A DNA stretch of 64,000 nucleotides from Manduca sexta (lineage: Eukaryota; Arthropoda; Insecta; Lepidoptera; Sphingidae), in assembly GCF_014839805.1 (NCBI RefSeq), contig NC_051129.1, positions 2,418,001-2,482,000 of the forward strand, written 5' to 3'. This document shows positions 12,729 through 24,740 of this stretch, piece by piece. The translations under genes and the position numbers were made by a program. Below the pieces are notes generated by a model. The model did no database searches. It saw only the letters and a list, made by a program, of their open reading frames with translations, and was not told the DNA's origin. Each line of letters opens with the position of its first letter. The first letter of the stretch is position 1.

Positions 12729-13017
12729 TTGAGAGTACTAAGATTTCATAACATGTCAACCGTATTAAACCGACTCGTTGACGGAAAAATATCTAAATAT
12801 AAACCAGATAATCGCAAAGACCTATAATATTGGATCTTTTTTGCTGTATTGTGGCTTCAAATAATAACTATAATTTATATCTGGTGTTGGTCGTTAGTTG
12901 CAGCTCCGCCCGCGCCAAAAATCTCCCTTGGACAAAATGTCTCACTGCGCTTTTCCGGGATAATAATAACCTGACCCTATGTTGATCATCGTCTTTTGTG
13001 TGCCATTTTTTTATAAA

Positions 13018-13260
13018 GACACAGCAAAGTAAACCCTATGGCACGTGATAGTAAGTGGAGAAGCTGAACTCTTCTATATACACACCCTTCTATATATACT
13101 AGGGTATAGACTGACTTGAGATGGTTCCTCACCAGTCGACAATATTATGCCGGCCTATCTGAAACCTGATATACACAAACTGATCCCAGAACGCCATTCA
13201 CACATGGACAACTAGGCGGGTAGACCTAAGGCGCGGTGGTCGCTATCCGGATTCCAGCAA
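13018..13260 (-). repeat. Rep-C copy, diverged
   Basis: It has CTCACCAGTCGACAATATT, TATGCCGGCCTATCTG and GCGGTGGTCGCTATCCGG in the order of the reverse orientation. Confidence 0.75.
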
Positions 13261-13554
13261 TTTTCATCCAAACCAGTTCAATAGTTATTGTTTACTTAAA
13301 CATACTTTCTATAAGATAATCTGTAAACCCTACAAAAGAAGCCCAATTTTTCACGCCGTACACTATCCAAAACCATCTATTTATTGCACAGAGTAAAAAA
13401 GTGCAAGAACGCCTTTCTCCACACCTTTCACCTGACTCAATTAGCGCTCTGTTAATCATAAGGTAACTGGTTTGGGCCACTTTTAATGTCTTAAATCGAT
13501 TGTTTTGGACAACCCTGCTTTGAAATAAGACCCTTTATTAGACACCTCAGTCCC

Positions 13555-13685
13555 CCGGTGTCCACGAATGCTGCAGTCTTCGAAACGTCGGGAGAAAACT
13601 AAATTTTATCGTGGTTTTAACCATGATAAAATTCGAAAAATAGTTTAATTTTAATGTAACATTCGCGTAAATATAAGAAATCATT
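13555..13685. repeat. Rep-G copy with preceding conserved block
   Basis: It has CTGCAGTCTTCGAAACGTCG, then the inverted pair ATTTTATCGTGG / CCATGATAAAAT around a 6-bp spacer, then GTAACATTCGCGTAAATA. It is diverged. Confidence 0.55.
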
Positions 13686-15429
13686 TTGCAAACCCTGCTT
13701 TATTAATAAGTGAGAAGAGGGAGGATTGATAGTATAGACGTTAACTGTTCCCATGGATCTATCAAGTGAATATTAAAAAAGTTTACATGTGAGAGAGATA
13801 GAGCGAACGTGCGGCCAGTTCTCGATTTCTACAAAGCACTTAGGACGTATGGCGCTATGAAGCTGCTACTTACTTATTATTATTACTCACTTTATTTATG
13901 GTAAATATTATAAGAATGAGCAGGAACAGGACAGCACGAGCCGACATTTAAAGAGTGAAGTAATTCTTTTCAAATTTACGCATAATAACTTTAGGAGGAT
14001 TTATTATAAGAAATAGCGATAATAATAAGACTTCAAATTGCATTTTAGTAATAGTAAAACTATCACGAATAAAATCACAGACATCAGTCTATGACCAATT
14101 AATTCGACTACATCCGACGTCTGGTGAGGTGAAAATTATTTGCTCTCAATAATTAACAAGAGTTCAATCACAGATAATATTAGTCTATGATCCACCCACT
14201 CTACATGCAACGCCTAATGAGCTTACAATTACAATTTAACACCAAATATTTTATTTATCGGTTTGTAAGATTGATTCTAACACCAAGATTGTTTTTACAC
14301 ATAATCAGTCTTATTTATAAAAAATCGCAAAGCTATGCTAAGTTAAAACGCAAATTTACTCGATCAGCTGTAAGTCAAAACCTGCCATCTTGCCTCTTAA
14401 TAAAGTTCAAACTAGGAAACCGGTGATGTTTTTGACAACTATTTAAGCAATTCTTAACCACCTCTTAAGGCTAAAACAAGTTTATAAGTAAGACTGATTG
14501 TCTCCCATTTTTTTTTAATACATCTAACTTCTTACCTATCTAGAAAATTTGAAATTAATCATTAAATTATATGTCTTAATCTAATCATACGGAAGTTTCC
14601 TCATATAACAGCAAGTATATATTTCACAAAACACAGTTGCGCATTAGCGACTGACCGCAGACGGCTGCCGCCAAAATATTTCTTTCCATTATGTGATGCA
14701 ATTTCACTTGATACAGTTACTGGACTATCGTCTGTGATTACTGTATCAGATATGTACAGTGAATGTTATTTTGCATTATAATAAAACTTAACTTTCATTC
14801 TACATCATAATGGTTATATTATCCTATCCTGTTCTTTGTTATGACTCGCTTAACAGTGAAGAAAAATATAAAGAAACCTACATAGTATGAAGAATTTCAC
14901 ATAATATTGAGGATTTTAAAGGTATCTATAAAATACTGCCAGCACTAGGGCAGCGTGGTAGAGTAAGGCCAAAACCTCTGTAGTAGGGAAGGTTCATTCC
15001 CAACAGTGAGCTAGTGGGCTAATACTCATATGAACCTATACTATCCTCAATATGTAAAATTTTAAATAAATTAAATTTATAAGTTTGCATGACAGAGCTT
15101 TGAACCTCTCATGTGAAGAAGATAATTTAGTGTTTGTTTGGCCCCTGTCGCAAAACGAAGAGAATAAAAATATATCCACTAGAATAAACTCCGTAAATAA
15201 TTTATAATACTTCTTATATTTAAGAATAGGCAAAGAAAATAATAAAGTAAAAGCCTCATAAAAAATATCAGAAATCAATGCTATTTTTCTACTGAAAATT
15301 TATGTACCATATTTAGCAAAATATTCTTAATTTCCTACTTTTTCTCGCTATAAAGCAAATAACGAAGTCGCAGACATTTGTAGACAACCTTGAGAACTAA
15401 ATATACTGCGAGCTCTATTGAGCTGACTT
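13686..15429. other. AT-rich non-coding
   Basis: A tRNA-like SINE remnant lies near 14,940-15,030. Otherwise nothing is recognised. Frames of about 80 codons are low-complexity. Confidence 0.45.
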
Positions 15430-15515
15430 GACTTTTTAACCGACTTCAAAAAAGGAGGAGGTTATCAATTCGACGTGGTTTTTTTTTGTATGTTTGTTAC
15501 CTCAGAAATCGCTCA
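15430..15515 (+). repeat. Dispersed 'ACCGACTTCAAAAAAGGAGG' repeat fragment
   Basis: TTTTTAACCGACTTCAAAAA followed by AGGAGGAGGTTATCAATTCG is a motif I know as widely dispersed in insect genomes. The element class is not established. Confidence 0.55.
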
Positions 15516-15679
15516 TTTTTTATAAACATTTTTCTTTTACTGTAATAAATAAATGTTGTAAATATAACTATTGAGTTCTTCTGACAAAAAATCCTAAATA
15601 GATTTTATAAATAATACCGATTCTCAAATTTGACTATTGACTGCTTCAAGAATTACTAAATAAGTTTTGTTAATAATAG

Positions 15680-15850
15680 CTATTCCCCCGAATCCGCCCT
15701 CGTGAAAAAGTTTTTCCGGGATAAATATGTTCCAGGATAAAAACAACAGGAGTAACGTAGCTTTCTATTAGTGAAATAATTTTGAAAATCGGCTCAGTTG
15801 TTCAAGAGATTAACACAATTTTTCCTCTTTAAAAGTCGTATAGATGGTTA
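15680..15850 (+). repeat. Rep-E fragment (LINE 3'-end type)
   Basis: It has CGCCCTCGTGAAAAAGTTTT, TTCCGGGATAAATATG, AGTGAAATAATTTTGAAAAT and CGGCTCAGTTGTTCAAGAG in family order. Confidence 0.65.
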
Positions 15851-16511
15851 AAAAATTACACTGTCCTGAAAATTATAAAACCTAAATTGCATATGAATTT
15901 AATTTGATTACTCACTTTTCTGGAGAGTTCAATGCAAACAACGTTTAGCAAAAAAATTTGGTCTATTGTAATATTTAAAAAAAAAACCTATACTTTTTCT
16001 CACTAATCTTTGACTATTGATAAGTAATTTAATATTTTTTAAATAACTTTATTCGTAAACATAGAGGCAAAGTAATCGTAGTCCGTGCATCTCTATATTT
16101 GAATCCCTTCTCCTAGATTGAGAAAGTTTCGTCGTATCTGAATTTATTACATTTTCCATCCCAAAATATCCAAACTTACTACATATGTATCAACGCGGGG
16201 TCGAACCCAAGACTTCTATTTCACAGGCGGTTACTCACCAGACATTTCAAATACATAAATCATTGAACTTTGATTAGTAATATGATACAGACATAAGTCG
16301 TTGAACTATCAATTTGTGACCGAATATAAGTAATAATACTAAGTCTGTCTATCATTTCGTAACTGCAGTCGGATGTATCAAGTTTTTGTATTCGCTAAAC
16401 AAGCAAATCGTCTACTGGTAAGTACCAACTAAAACCCTGCGAAAGTATTCGTTAATACATTAGAAAGGGCTGGTGTACTAAGCATTACTTCAGATCGCCG
16501 TCAAAACAATA

Positions 16512-16600
16512 GGGTAAGTAGGCACGCATTGATGGTAAATGGCGAAAGGTCGACTGACGAGAGATTACCCTTTACCAGTCGTTACAATTTTGCCGGCCTT
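16512..16600 (-). repeat. Rep-C fragment
   Basis: It has GGTCGACTGACGAGAGATTA followed by CCAGTCGTTACAATTTTGCC. It sits inside a 154-codon chance frame. Confidence 0.65.
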
Positions 16601-17539
16601 CATAATTATATTTTTAGAACGTTTAAAATAACATTCTTAACATCATCCCCATCTAACATTTTATTTTTAATTCTAAATCTCGACAAACCGAAACCGCAGA
16701 GGGCGCCACTTAACCCACAAACTGGCCAGGTCGTGCCATTCGAAAATAAAATAACGAAGAAAATTTCCTTCTCTCCCTCTCACGCTAAAACAAAAAGTGT
16801 CTCGCAAAAAGTGGACGTCGGCGGCGACCTACGCATCGTTTTATTGCTCCCGTGCCCGTGGCCTGCTTCTTACCTCATAACACAGTTTCTGCTCTACCTT
16901 TTTCTTTTCCTTTCGGCGCGTGTGCAAGTTGCTCGTCTCGTACGCTTTGAAAGTTTCTGTGTTGTCAACCGAGCGATGTTGCTAATTTGGTAGGATTTCT
17001 TTGATGTTTGAATTTGTATTCAGGTATTTGTATTAGTAGAATGATGACTTATTTATGATGAATGTGTACGAGATTTCCCATACATGAAACGCAATTACAC
17101 ATGTTATGTAAGAAACTGAAGAGGCACAAAAATCTAAATCCTTTCATCAAACTTAAATGAAAGGTATTTCATTAACGAAAAAAGAAATTCTTTCTGAAAT
17201 ATAATTATGGCTTCGTTAAACTCTACTTCGCTGAATATCTCAAGTAAAAAGACGCTTTGAAAGAGCCCTGTTTAAAAACTAAAAGCGAATCTTACTAACA
17301 CTTTTCATCCGAGCCGCGGAATAAAATTATATGTGGACGTCATTAGAGGTTTTTTAATTTCCTTCCATTCATTTCGACCGCAGTCCGCAAGCTTTTCCTT
17401 ACTTAAATTACTGGCCATAAAAAATGTAAATAAAAAATAAAACGTAGGCAAATCAAATTCAAAACGTTCGAAATTTAAAAACCAATAGGTACGTGATACA
17501 TGAGAGGGGCCGTGTTATCTAACTACCCCTGCAGACCAC

Positions 17540-17737
17540 TATAAAAAGAGCTCCGAGGAAGATCCGCGACTCTTTTGTTCGTTCTTTTGAAGTGTGTAAC
17601 GCGGAGGGTGGGGGAGGTCAAGTTATGTCGGATTATTGCATATTTTTGCATGGAGCTTTGCACGCGATCGGAGTCAGCTCGAGCTCGAGGCTGCAAGCGC
17701 CCACAGCGCGAGCCCGCAAACGTGCCTATGTTTACAC
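17540..17737 (+). promoter_or_regulatory. Candidate TATA promoter and non-coding first exon
   Basis: TATAAAAA at 17,540-17,547 is followed by a GC-rich block that ends at CAC|GTGAGT (17,737/17,738), a good donor. It could be an alternative first exon of the downstream zinc-finger gene. No frame of interest is seen. Confidence 0.22.
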
Positions 17738-19784
17738 GTGAGTGAATGAGTGAGTGAGCGAATGAATGTGTGTGTGATATACAGTAGATTGTCAATAAAG
17801 ATGCGATCGGTACTTATATTTTTGTTCAATTATGTATCGAAATACAATGTCGGCCGAAAAGATGATAATTATCAAAAGCACTTTGAATAATGTTGTATTT
17901 ATCTCTTGAATAGTATAATAACCATAACAGACATTAAACGTATTTGTGTTCTTGTTTGTACTATTCCTGATAGGCGTGAAAAAGCCTAAAGTATTTTTAT
18001 CTGTTCGATAGTATCATAATAATCTTTTCAAGTACCATTTTAAACCATCTATATGCACCTAAAACCTATTAAACATCTCTTCATATTTCTAAACAAAACA
18101 ACCTAGACGTAAGCACGGCGAGCCAAAACATTCATATAAACCTAAGCATGTTTTCCCAGCATGAATACCGCAGCCTCTCCACTCCAGAGCACCGCGCACA
18201 CCCTAAACAAATCAATAAAAATACCAAACCATATTCCTAATTGCACATACATAACCGAAAAGTCATACTAATCGAGAGTGACGCTCGAAAAATCCACATC
18301 CCCATGACGCAGACGAGGGAGGGGGTGTGAGGTGGGCGACAGGGGGGGCGGTGCAGGTGGGGTTGCCAGTGTTTTTATTTTTCACGATTGGCGGATTGCA
18401 GCGAGAGTAATGATCGATGGTATTAACGTGCGCGGCACTGGCCACCTACAGCGGACTGCGATTTGAATTTCGAACGGCGGGGTTTGTTTAAGAAAAAACA
18501 ATTCAAAAATAGAATCCGAATGGTATTCATAAAAATCGTGTTCGGATACGTTATTGAAGTGCAAGGCATTTCCTTTGCTAAGTTTTTGAACGAGAGTTTA
18601 AAAAAATGTATAAGTGGGATTCGAAACGGTTTTTTGTTATTTATTCAAACCGTTTGGAGAGTATTGAAAACGCAAAATGGAGGTATATTTGGAAATTTAC
18701 CTTTAATGGTTTCAAATATTCGATAACTTTAGTTATTTCTTTAACTAAACTGAATTTCTCAACACCAACCTCTCTCTTATAAAACAGATCTTCCCAACTT
18801 GTAGTTTAGCAACATCATTATACATCGCTTTAAAAAATTACTCACGTGCTAACAAATACTACAGGTCTAGTTTATTCCGATAAGGCTTATTTCGAGTACT
18901 ATCTTTGTAAAGTAACCCGAGCTGGTATAAATCAGGAAACCATCGAAGTATTCAATTTTATTTTAGTCTTTTGGATCTGTCTAAAACATTCTCTACTCAC
19001 TTATAAATCTGAATAAAACCATGAAATCTAAAATAAATTATACAACACAAAAGAAAACTAATTAATACGCGTTTGCTACCTTAAATATAATTGTGAGATG
19101 TTTGAAAATTAGTTTTATCACCTCCTAACCTTATTCTACTGTGTGGGAAGTGCACGCCCCCACCCCAGCCTATAGAGAACTGTATTTCAGATCTCCAAGT
19201 TACGTGTCATCATCGTAATATCTAACTTTTACATAGAAAAAAAGTTTCAAACTAATCAACTACCGTTCTGCAATACTACCAGGATTCTTCCTTTTATTAG
19301 TAATCATCTACTAGCTAAGAGGTTTCGCTATTGTTCATTTGAATCTCACGCCATAAAGAGAAGGAACATCATCGTAACTTTTGAATAACAAAGTCCAGAG
19401 TGGCACTACACATCGCTCGTAACCTAATAAGGTTTTAAAGGATAAGATGATTTGTCTCATAATACTTAAATCATCTACGTATAATCTGTAGACACGAACG
19501 TCTATATATACTATTTGTTCAAAAGATGAAGTTAGAACTAAAGTCCCATGTAGCGCTAAAACATAAATCGTAGTCTAACCAAACTTTAAACGCTTTAAAT
19601 AGAGTAAAGTAAAATGGCAACCAATACCGGATTGTACAACACTTCAGTTGGACACAGTGAGTGTTCGGAACGCCAAATCTAGTACGTAGTACATATATAT
19701 CGATAGCTTAAATAGTGTGTCTTAGTGAAACAGAATAGTATTCAGACAGCACTGCTAGGCATCAAAATAGACGAAACTTGTGTA

Positions 19785-19838
19785 CCATAGGCAGATTCTC
19801 ATATACGAGAGACTCACACACGCCTCTTTTATCATTGA
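19785..19838 (+). repeat. Rep-F 3'-end fragment
   Basis: GGCAGATTCTCATATACGAG followed by AGACTCACAC matches the tail segment of the family. Confidence 0.5.
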
Positions 19839-19849
19839 AGGTGTAGGCA

Positions 19850-20030
19850 AAGGCGCAACTGGCATACCCAATTTCCGTCCCATGATAAGATAGGGGGGTG
19901 AACAACAAATCCCAGATTTTGGACTGATATTAAGTAAAAAAACAATATTACTTTACCCGAACTGGAGATCGAATCCAAGACCTCAGCACAGTAGTCATAC
20001 CGTTATCCTACTAAACCACCGAGGAAAACG
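19850..20030 (-). mobile_element. SINE-A copy, diverged
   Basis: Reverse-strand family motifs include CCGTCCCATGATAAGATAGG, a degenerate B-box (GATCGAATCCAAGACC) and the head complement CTAAACCACCGAGG. Confidence 0.75.
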
Positions 20031-21724
20031 TACCACCACAATGAAAAATAATTTCCATTACAAATATTCAGTAGTTTATTGATTTAGTCGGCATCACTGC
20101 AGTTTAAAAGAATACCAATGTTACCCCTTTGCGCTGAAAACCCGCACAAAATGTTACACGAACACGTAAGACAGTTTTAACATTAAACCCAGACTGCATT
20201 TATTGAACAGAAAAAAGCAATACAATAAAATAAAGCCTATCCCTCAGCGGCCGCTCATAAAAATATCCGAACGCATAAAATCTTTTCAACGTTGCAGTTT
20301 TTTGTCTTTTTCCGTCGCTCTGCATCCCCGTTCCGAATGATATTGGATAAGCTACATCCTATATATTTCGATTCCACATCCGTTTACAAATTAAACATGC
20401 TGTGTTTATGTACGCGCTCCCCTTCCCCCTGTATATAACGCCGATGACCTGGGATGGACTGCAGGGGGGGTAGTGGGGGCTGAAAAAATGGGTGGATATT
20501 GGATGCGTCTGGTATGGTGTAATTCAGGCTACTTGTTATTGATTGTGGTACACATTAAGGTATGGTCCGGGTATTTAAGTATTTATGATTTTCTAGAGTT
20601 CTTGTCGTCTTCCTAGAAATAGTCTTTATATTATGTTGACGGCACTATGAAAGTATGAGTGATACTTACATGCTCAATACAACATTATGCCTAATTGTCA
20701 ATATTCTTATTGAAAAAGTATACTTCAAATTTAGGAACCGGGGGTCGTTCATAAAAACGTCATTTTAAGCACATTTGAAATATGAGCAGTTACTTAATGC
20801 TAGCTGACAATCAAATTATTTCAAGTTGACCATATAGAGTTATATTATCATAAAATCTCCTTCCAATATATCGCATATTAATATAGCTAATTAGGTTGTA
20901 AATTAATGGGCATGCATATTTATATATCCCCAACTTTACAAATTTTCCTACGACCCCCCTGTCCACCCCAGCCCCCAACCCCACACCTACAGTCCGCCCC
21001 TGTCCACATACGTACATAATGATTTATACGGCGTACACATTTGGCATAATTGAAAAATGGCGTTCGTTTTAATGGCATTACGCCGTCCGACAGTTCGAGT
21101 AATAAGCCACGAGCCGCAAATATGACCATTTTAATGTATTTACGCGTGATATCATGATCAGAGATATGGCCCGATATTGAACTCTGGACCTCACAAAGGT
21201 CATAGTATGGGGATTCTCTTAAGTAACTCAATAATTATGCAAAAAAATATCTCCATTACGTACGGTAGTGTTTACCCAACACCACTTATGTGATTCCAGT
21301 TAAAGATCCACCAGCAGAATACGTTGTCGCACTGGTCATAATATTTATGCTAGACAGCCTAATTTTTCTTCATATTTGGTAATAAATTTGTGATGATTTG
21401 CATACTGTCGGATCTCTTAAATCAATATCTTAATTTATAATGCCATATATCATATAAAATTCAAAGTATTGTCACTGTATCGTAAATCTAAATTAATTTC
21501 ATTTTAAAATTAATTGAATCATTCTTGATGGAAAAACAACAATTACCTTAATCTTGTTCAAATGAAGTTACTATCTGTTGATGGGGTCACGCCCCACGTT
21601 GTAAGCCGAGAGTAGAGCCCTGTGCATTCCAAAGATTTAGCGTCTTAAAGCAAACGATTATAAAAAGGGGTTTCCCCGACGGTTAAAATATTCACTTCAT
21701 TTCTTATACCTACACACATATATA
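20031..21724. other. Non-coding
   Basis: A G-rich run (GCAGGGGGGGTAGTGGGGG) lies near 20,460 and a C-rich stretch at 20,954-21,000. A CNE-like block with homeodomain cores is at 21,050-21,200. No gene is seen. Confidence 0.4.
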
Positions 21725-23029
21725 CCTAGTCTTGCCATAAATATTGTAATAAAGAAAAAAGAAAATTGTTAACTGCAAATAACATTTATTACTTTTACAG
21801 TGTGTCAGTTTAATACATAAATATAAAACAATTAAAAATATAAAAAGCTTATTCGAAGTGGTCTCCATTGGCTGCAATACAGTCCTTTAAACGATGAGGC
21901 CAGTTATCAATAGAAGCACGCACTCTTTCCATGGGAAAATTCTTCACTGCCAATCGTATAGATTGTTTTAGGGACTCCAAATTATCATGGCGTTTAGAGC
22001 AAGCTGTACTCTCTAAAACTGACCACAAATCATAATCCAGCGGATTAAGATCGGGACTAGACGACGGCCAGTCTTCAGCTCTGATGAAGTCCGAAACGTT
22101 CGATTCCAACCAAGACTGCGTGGACCGAGCTTTATGACCCGGCGCCGAGTCTTGCTGGAAGGACCATACTTGGTTATTGAACATGGTGATGTTAAGGGGC
22201 TTAACTACCTTCTCAAGAATGGTATCTTGATACACTTGTGCCGATGTTTTGATACCTTTTTCACAAAAATATGGCTCAGTCACTCCTTCATAGCTAACAC
22301 CCCACCAAACCATCACTGAAGTCGGATAATGTCCACGTTGCACTCTGTCGACTAATTGGGAAGCTTCCTTAGAGCTTTGAGCATAAATACGGTCATTTTG
22401 TTTGTTAAAATGTTGCTCAATTGTAAAAATTTTCTCATCCGTAAACAAAATTTTTCTGTGACCTCCCTTTGCGTACCGCTTCAGTAGTTGTTTCGATTTT
22501 ACCACCCTATTCTTCTTTAAATTATCAGTTAAGAAATGGCCAAGTTAAGTCATTAAGGCATGGTTCTCTAAGTGCATCTTAAAATACGCGACATGGTTCT
22601 AGGTGCTATCTTCATTTCCCGAGATAAAATCTTTTGCTTTCGGACAGGATTTCTTCGAATTCTTTCCCTTACTGCTTTGACCACCTTTTTCGTACGAACA
22701 CTACGTGGACGGCCAGATCTTTTCTGTCACAAACAGAGGAGGTCTCATTGTACCTATTAATAGCCCGGTACACAAACATTTTACTAATACCAAGTGTATG
22801 GAGAGTTTTAAAAATTGCATTTGGCTCCATACCTACTTTGTGTAATGCTATCACAGCGATTCGGTTCTCTTTATCACCCCACACCATTTTAATATCGCAA
22901 AATATTTTACAATGTATTGGCGCCAAAATGAGAAAACACAATGAACAATCGTATAAAAATGACAGATTCGAAATTCAAATGTAATATTTTTTTATAATTA
23001 AGTGTAACAGTATTTATGGCCAGACTAAG
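21725..23029 (-). mobile_element. maT-type mariner (Tc1/mariner superfamily) element with decayed transposase
   Basis: This is a DNA transposon of 1,305 bp. Its terminal inverted repeats read ...TAGTCTtGCCATAAATAtTGT at the left and the complement of TAGTCTGGCCATAAATACTGT at the right. TA dinucleotides flank both ends (21,723-21,724; 23,030-23,031), as expected for this superfamily. The minus strand carries a broken cut-and-paste transposase, described in the next entry. Confidence 0.9.
21849..22887 (-). pseudogene. Mariner/maT (DD37D) transposase, frameshifted
   Basis: The transposase would excise and insert the surrounding element. An N-terminal helix-turn-helix part starts at ATG 22,887-22,885 (MVWGDKENR..., AVIALHK). 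The C-terminal catalytic part, from about 22,540 to the stop at 21,849, has LFTDEK with the first Asp, QQDSAPGHKA with the second, and SPDLNPLDYDLW with the third. The last two Asp residues are 37 residues apart (DD37D), the maT signature. Translation slips frame near 22,730 (the continuation RSGRPRSVRTKKVVKAV is in another frame) and again near 22,545-22,590, with stops at both places, so this copy is dead. Overlapping frames on the other strand are shadows. Confidence 0.85.
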
Positions 23030-23031
23030 TA

Positions 23032-24519
23032 TATAGTTCCATCGATCTATAGGCACGCTCATGGGATAAATTTAATAGCCTGTAGCACTCAGAAATAATA
23101 TAACTATTAGTAAGTATTTTATTTTATTCAAGCAGAATCGTGTCATAATTGGCACGTTAAAACAAAAGCTTCAATTTTAACATCAGTATAGTAGTAATAA
23201 CAATAATATTAGTGATATAATCAAGGAGTTACTTTACCCAATCATTTTCATAAACCCTTCGACGTTCAATCAACAAGGCCATAATTGTCAATATATTTGA
23301 AATATAATTAATATCGAACACTTCTATCTGTAAAGTTATTGACTCATTACGAAAATCAGATTACAAATATCCAAAGAATTGTACAGCGACAGTTGGTGAC
23401 GTCGCGCGGCTGTCAAACTGTCAAGTTGACAGCCGCGTGTCAGGCGCGGATTAGGTTCCGGCGATAGAGTCCAGCCCTGATATATCGTGTTACTTAGTGG
23501 CCGTCAATTCGTGATACATTTATCTTAATTTGTCCATCATTTTGCGTCTTTATGTCGCTTCGAGTGGCTTTTAGTTTAATTTAATTATATTATTGCGTTG
23601 TCATATTGGCAAATGACGATTCATGGATACAATGTCATCCGCGGAATCTTTTTTATTCTCGTTACTAACCCAACTAATGATTTGATCAACACCGGTCTAA
23701 TCACGTATTAATTTAAATTACAAATATATATTGTCATAAATATATCAATAGACGGTGTTGTATAAAAGCGATAAATAACTGAATTGAGATGTATTACTTA
23801 CCAATGTACTTAAGGTTTCAAATTTCTGGAAATAAATGTCCTCACTAATAAATCCCATTTAAATACATTCCTGGGTTTTTGGGGACGTTGAACGATACTT
23901 ATTTAGAGACTAAATCTTACCTAAATAATACAATCACTCACAATAGTCCACATTTCTATAACTCAATATGTATACATCAAAAAGCTAAGCTAGCAATGAA
24001 GATTACTAGACCGACTGAAACAAGCATTCCAAGATAAAATGTAGCCTAAATACAGACTCCCTTAACTCATAAAGTTGGAACAATAAGGCCACTTGCTAAC
24101 CTTGAACAAGTGTAAATAGTTAATGAGTGGCAAACTTGTCGAACGCTCGCATCGCGGTGAAAGTTGCGCATCGCTGGGTTGACATTGTGCTGATTAGATG
24201 TTGCATTGGTTGTGATGGTAATGATGGGGTGGAATAGATCTTGTAGTGAAAATTGGTTGATTTGAATTGAGTGATTTTTAGATGTAGTCTTTTAATGGAG
24301 TGAGCTCACAAATATTTTGTTGCATGTAATTTGTTATGCTTAGCTGTCATTATATTTTTATTAGATAATTTATTTTTATAAATAGTTATAGAATATAGTT
24401 GTAAGTTATGTTATTATAATTCCGCCAGCCGAATGAAGTGTAACCTGCAATGGCTGTGTTGATATGTAAATAAATAAAAAAAAATCTTTATTGGAGTTTT
24501 CTTGACAACGTTTCTGTTG
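23032..24519. other. AT-rich non-coding
   Basis: It holds the inverted repeat at 23,405-23,437. Nothing else is recognised. Confidence 0.45.
23405..23437. promoter_or_regulatory. 12-bp inverted repeat with three TGACAG-type sites
   Basis: The arms CGCGGCTGTCAA and TTGACAGCCGCG are perfect complements around 9 bases that contain another CTGTCAA. CTGTCA/TGACAG is the core known for TALE homeodomain proteins (Hth/Meis). Regulatory function is inferred. Confidence 0.35.
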
Positions 24520-24740
24520 TAGTGAGGTACGACACTGCTCTAAGATCCCAGGTTCAAGTCCCGGGTCGGGTAAAAAGATATTGGATTTTCTTCTCTATAT
24601 TAGTTCGGAGTCTAAAATTTTAGTCTGATGTGATGATAGGCTTCTCGACCATCACATCATAGGATGGAACACACAGATGAAAGGAGATTTACTGGTTGCT
24701 CCTCTACCTGCCCCTTCTGGGATACAGGAGTACGTGTGTG
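24520..24740 (+). mobile_element. SINE-A-like copy, diverged
   Basis: It has the B-box CAGGTTCAAGTCCCGGGTCG and the body motifs TTCGGAGTCTAAAATTT and ATCACATCATAGGATGGAAC. It ends near GGGATACAGGAGTACGTGTG. The head is degenerate. Confidence 0.7.

Larger units (their letters stand above)
15851..19784. other. Non-coding with GC-rich patches
   Basis: Patches at 16,690-16,990 (with CAGAGGGCGCC), 17,510-17,740 and 18,260-18,470 (G-rich, GGGGGGGCGG) stand out. Frames of 154, 90 and 87 codons lack any domain. No exon is supported. Confidence 0.4.

Noticed and set aside
16529..16993. 154-codon frame
   Set aside because: It starts inside a Rep-C fragment and shows no domain.
22134..22984. Plus-strand frames of 61-116 codons across the maT element
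   Set aside because: They are shadows of the minus-strand transposase remnants.
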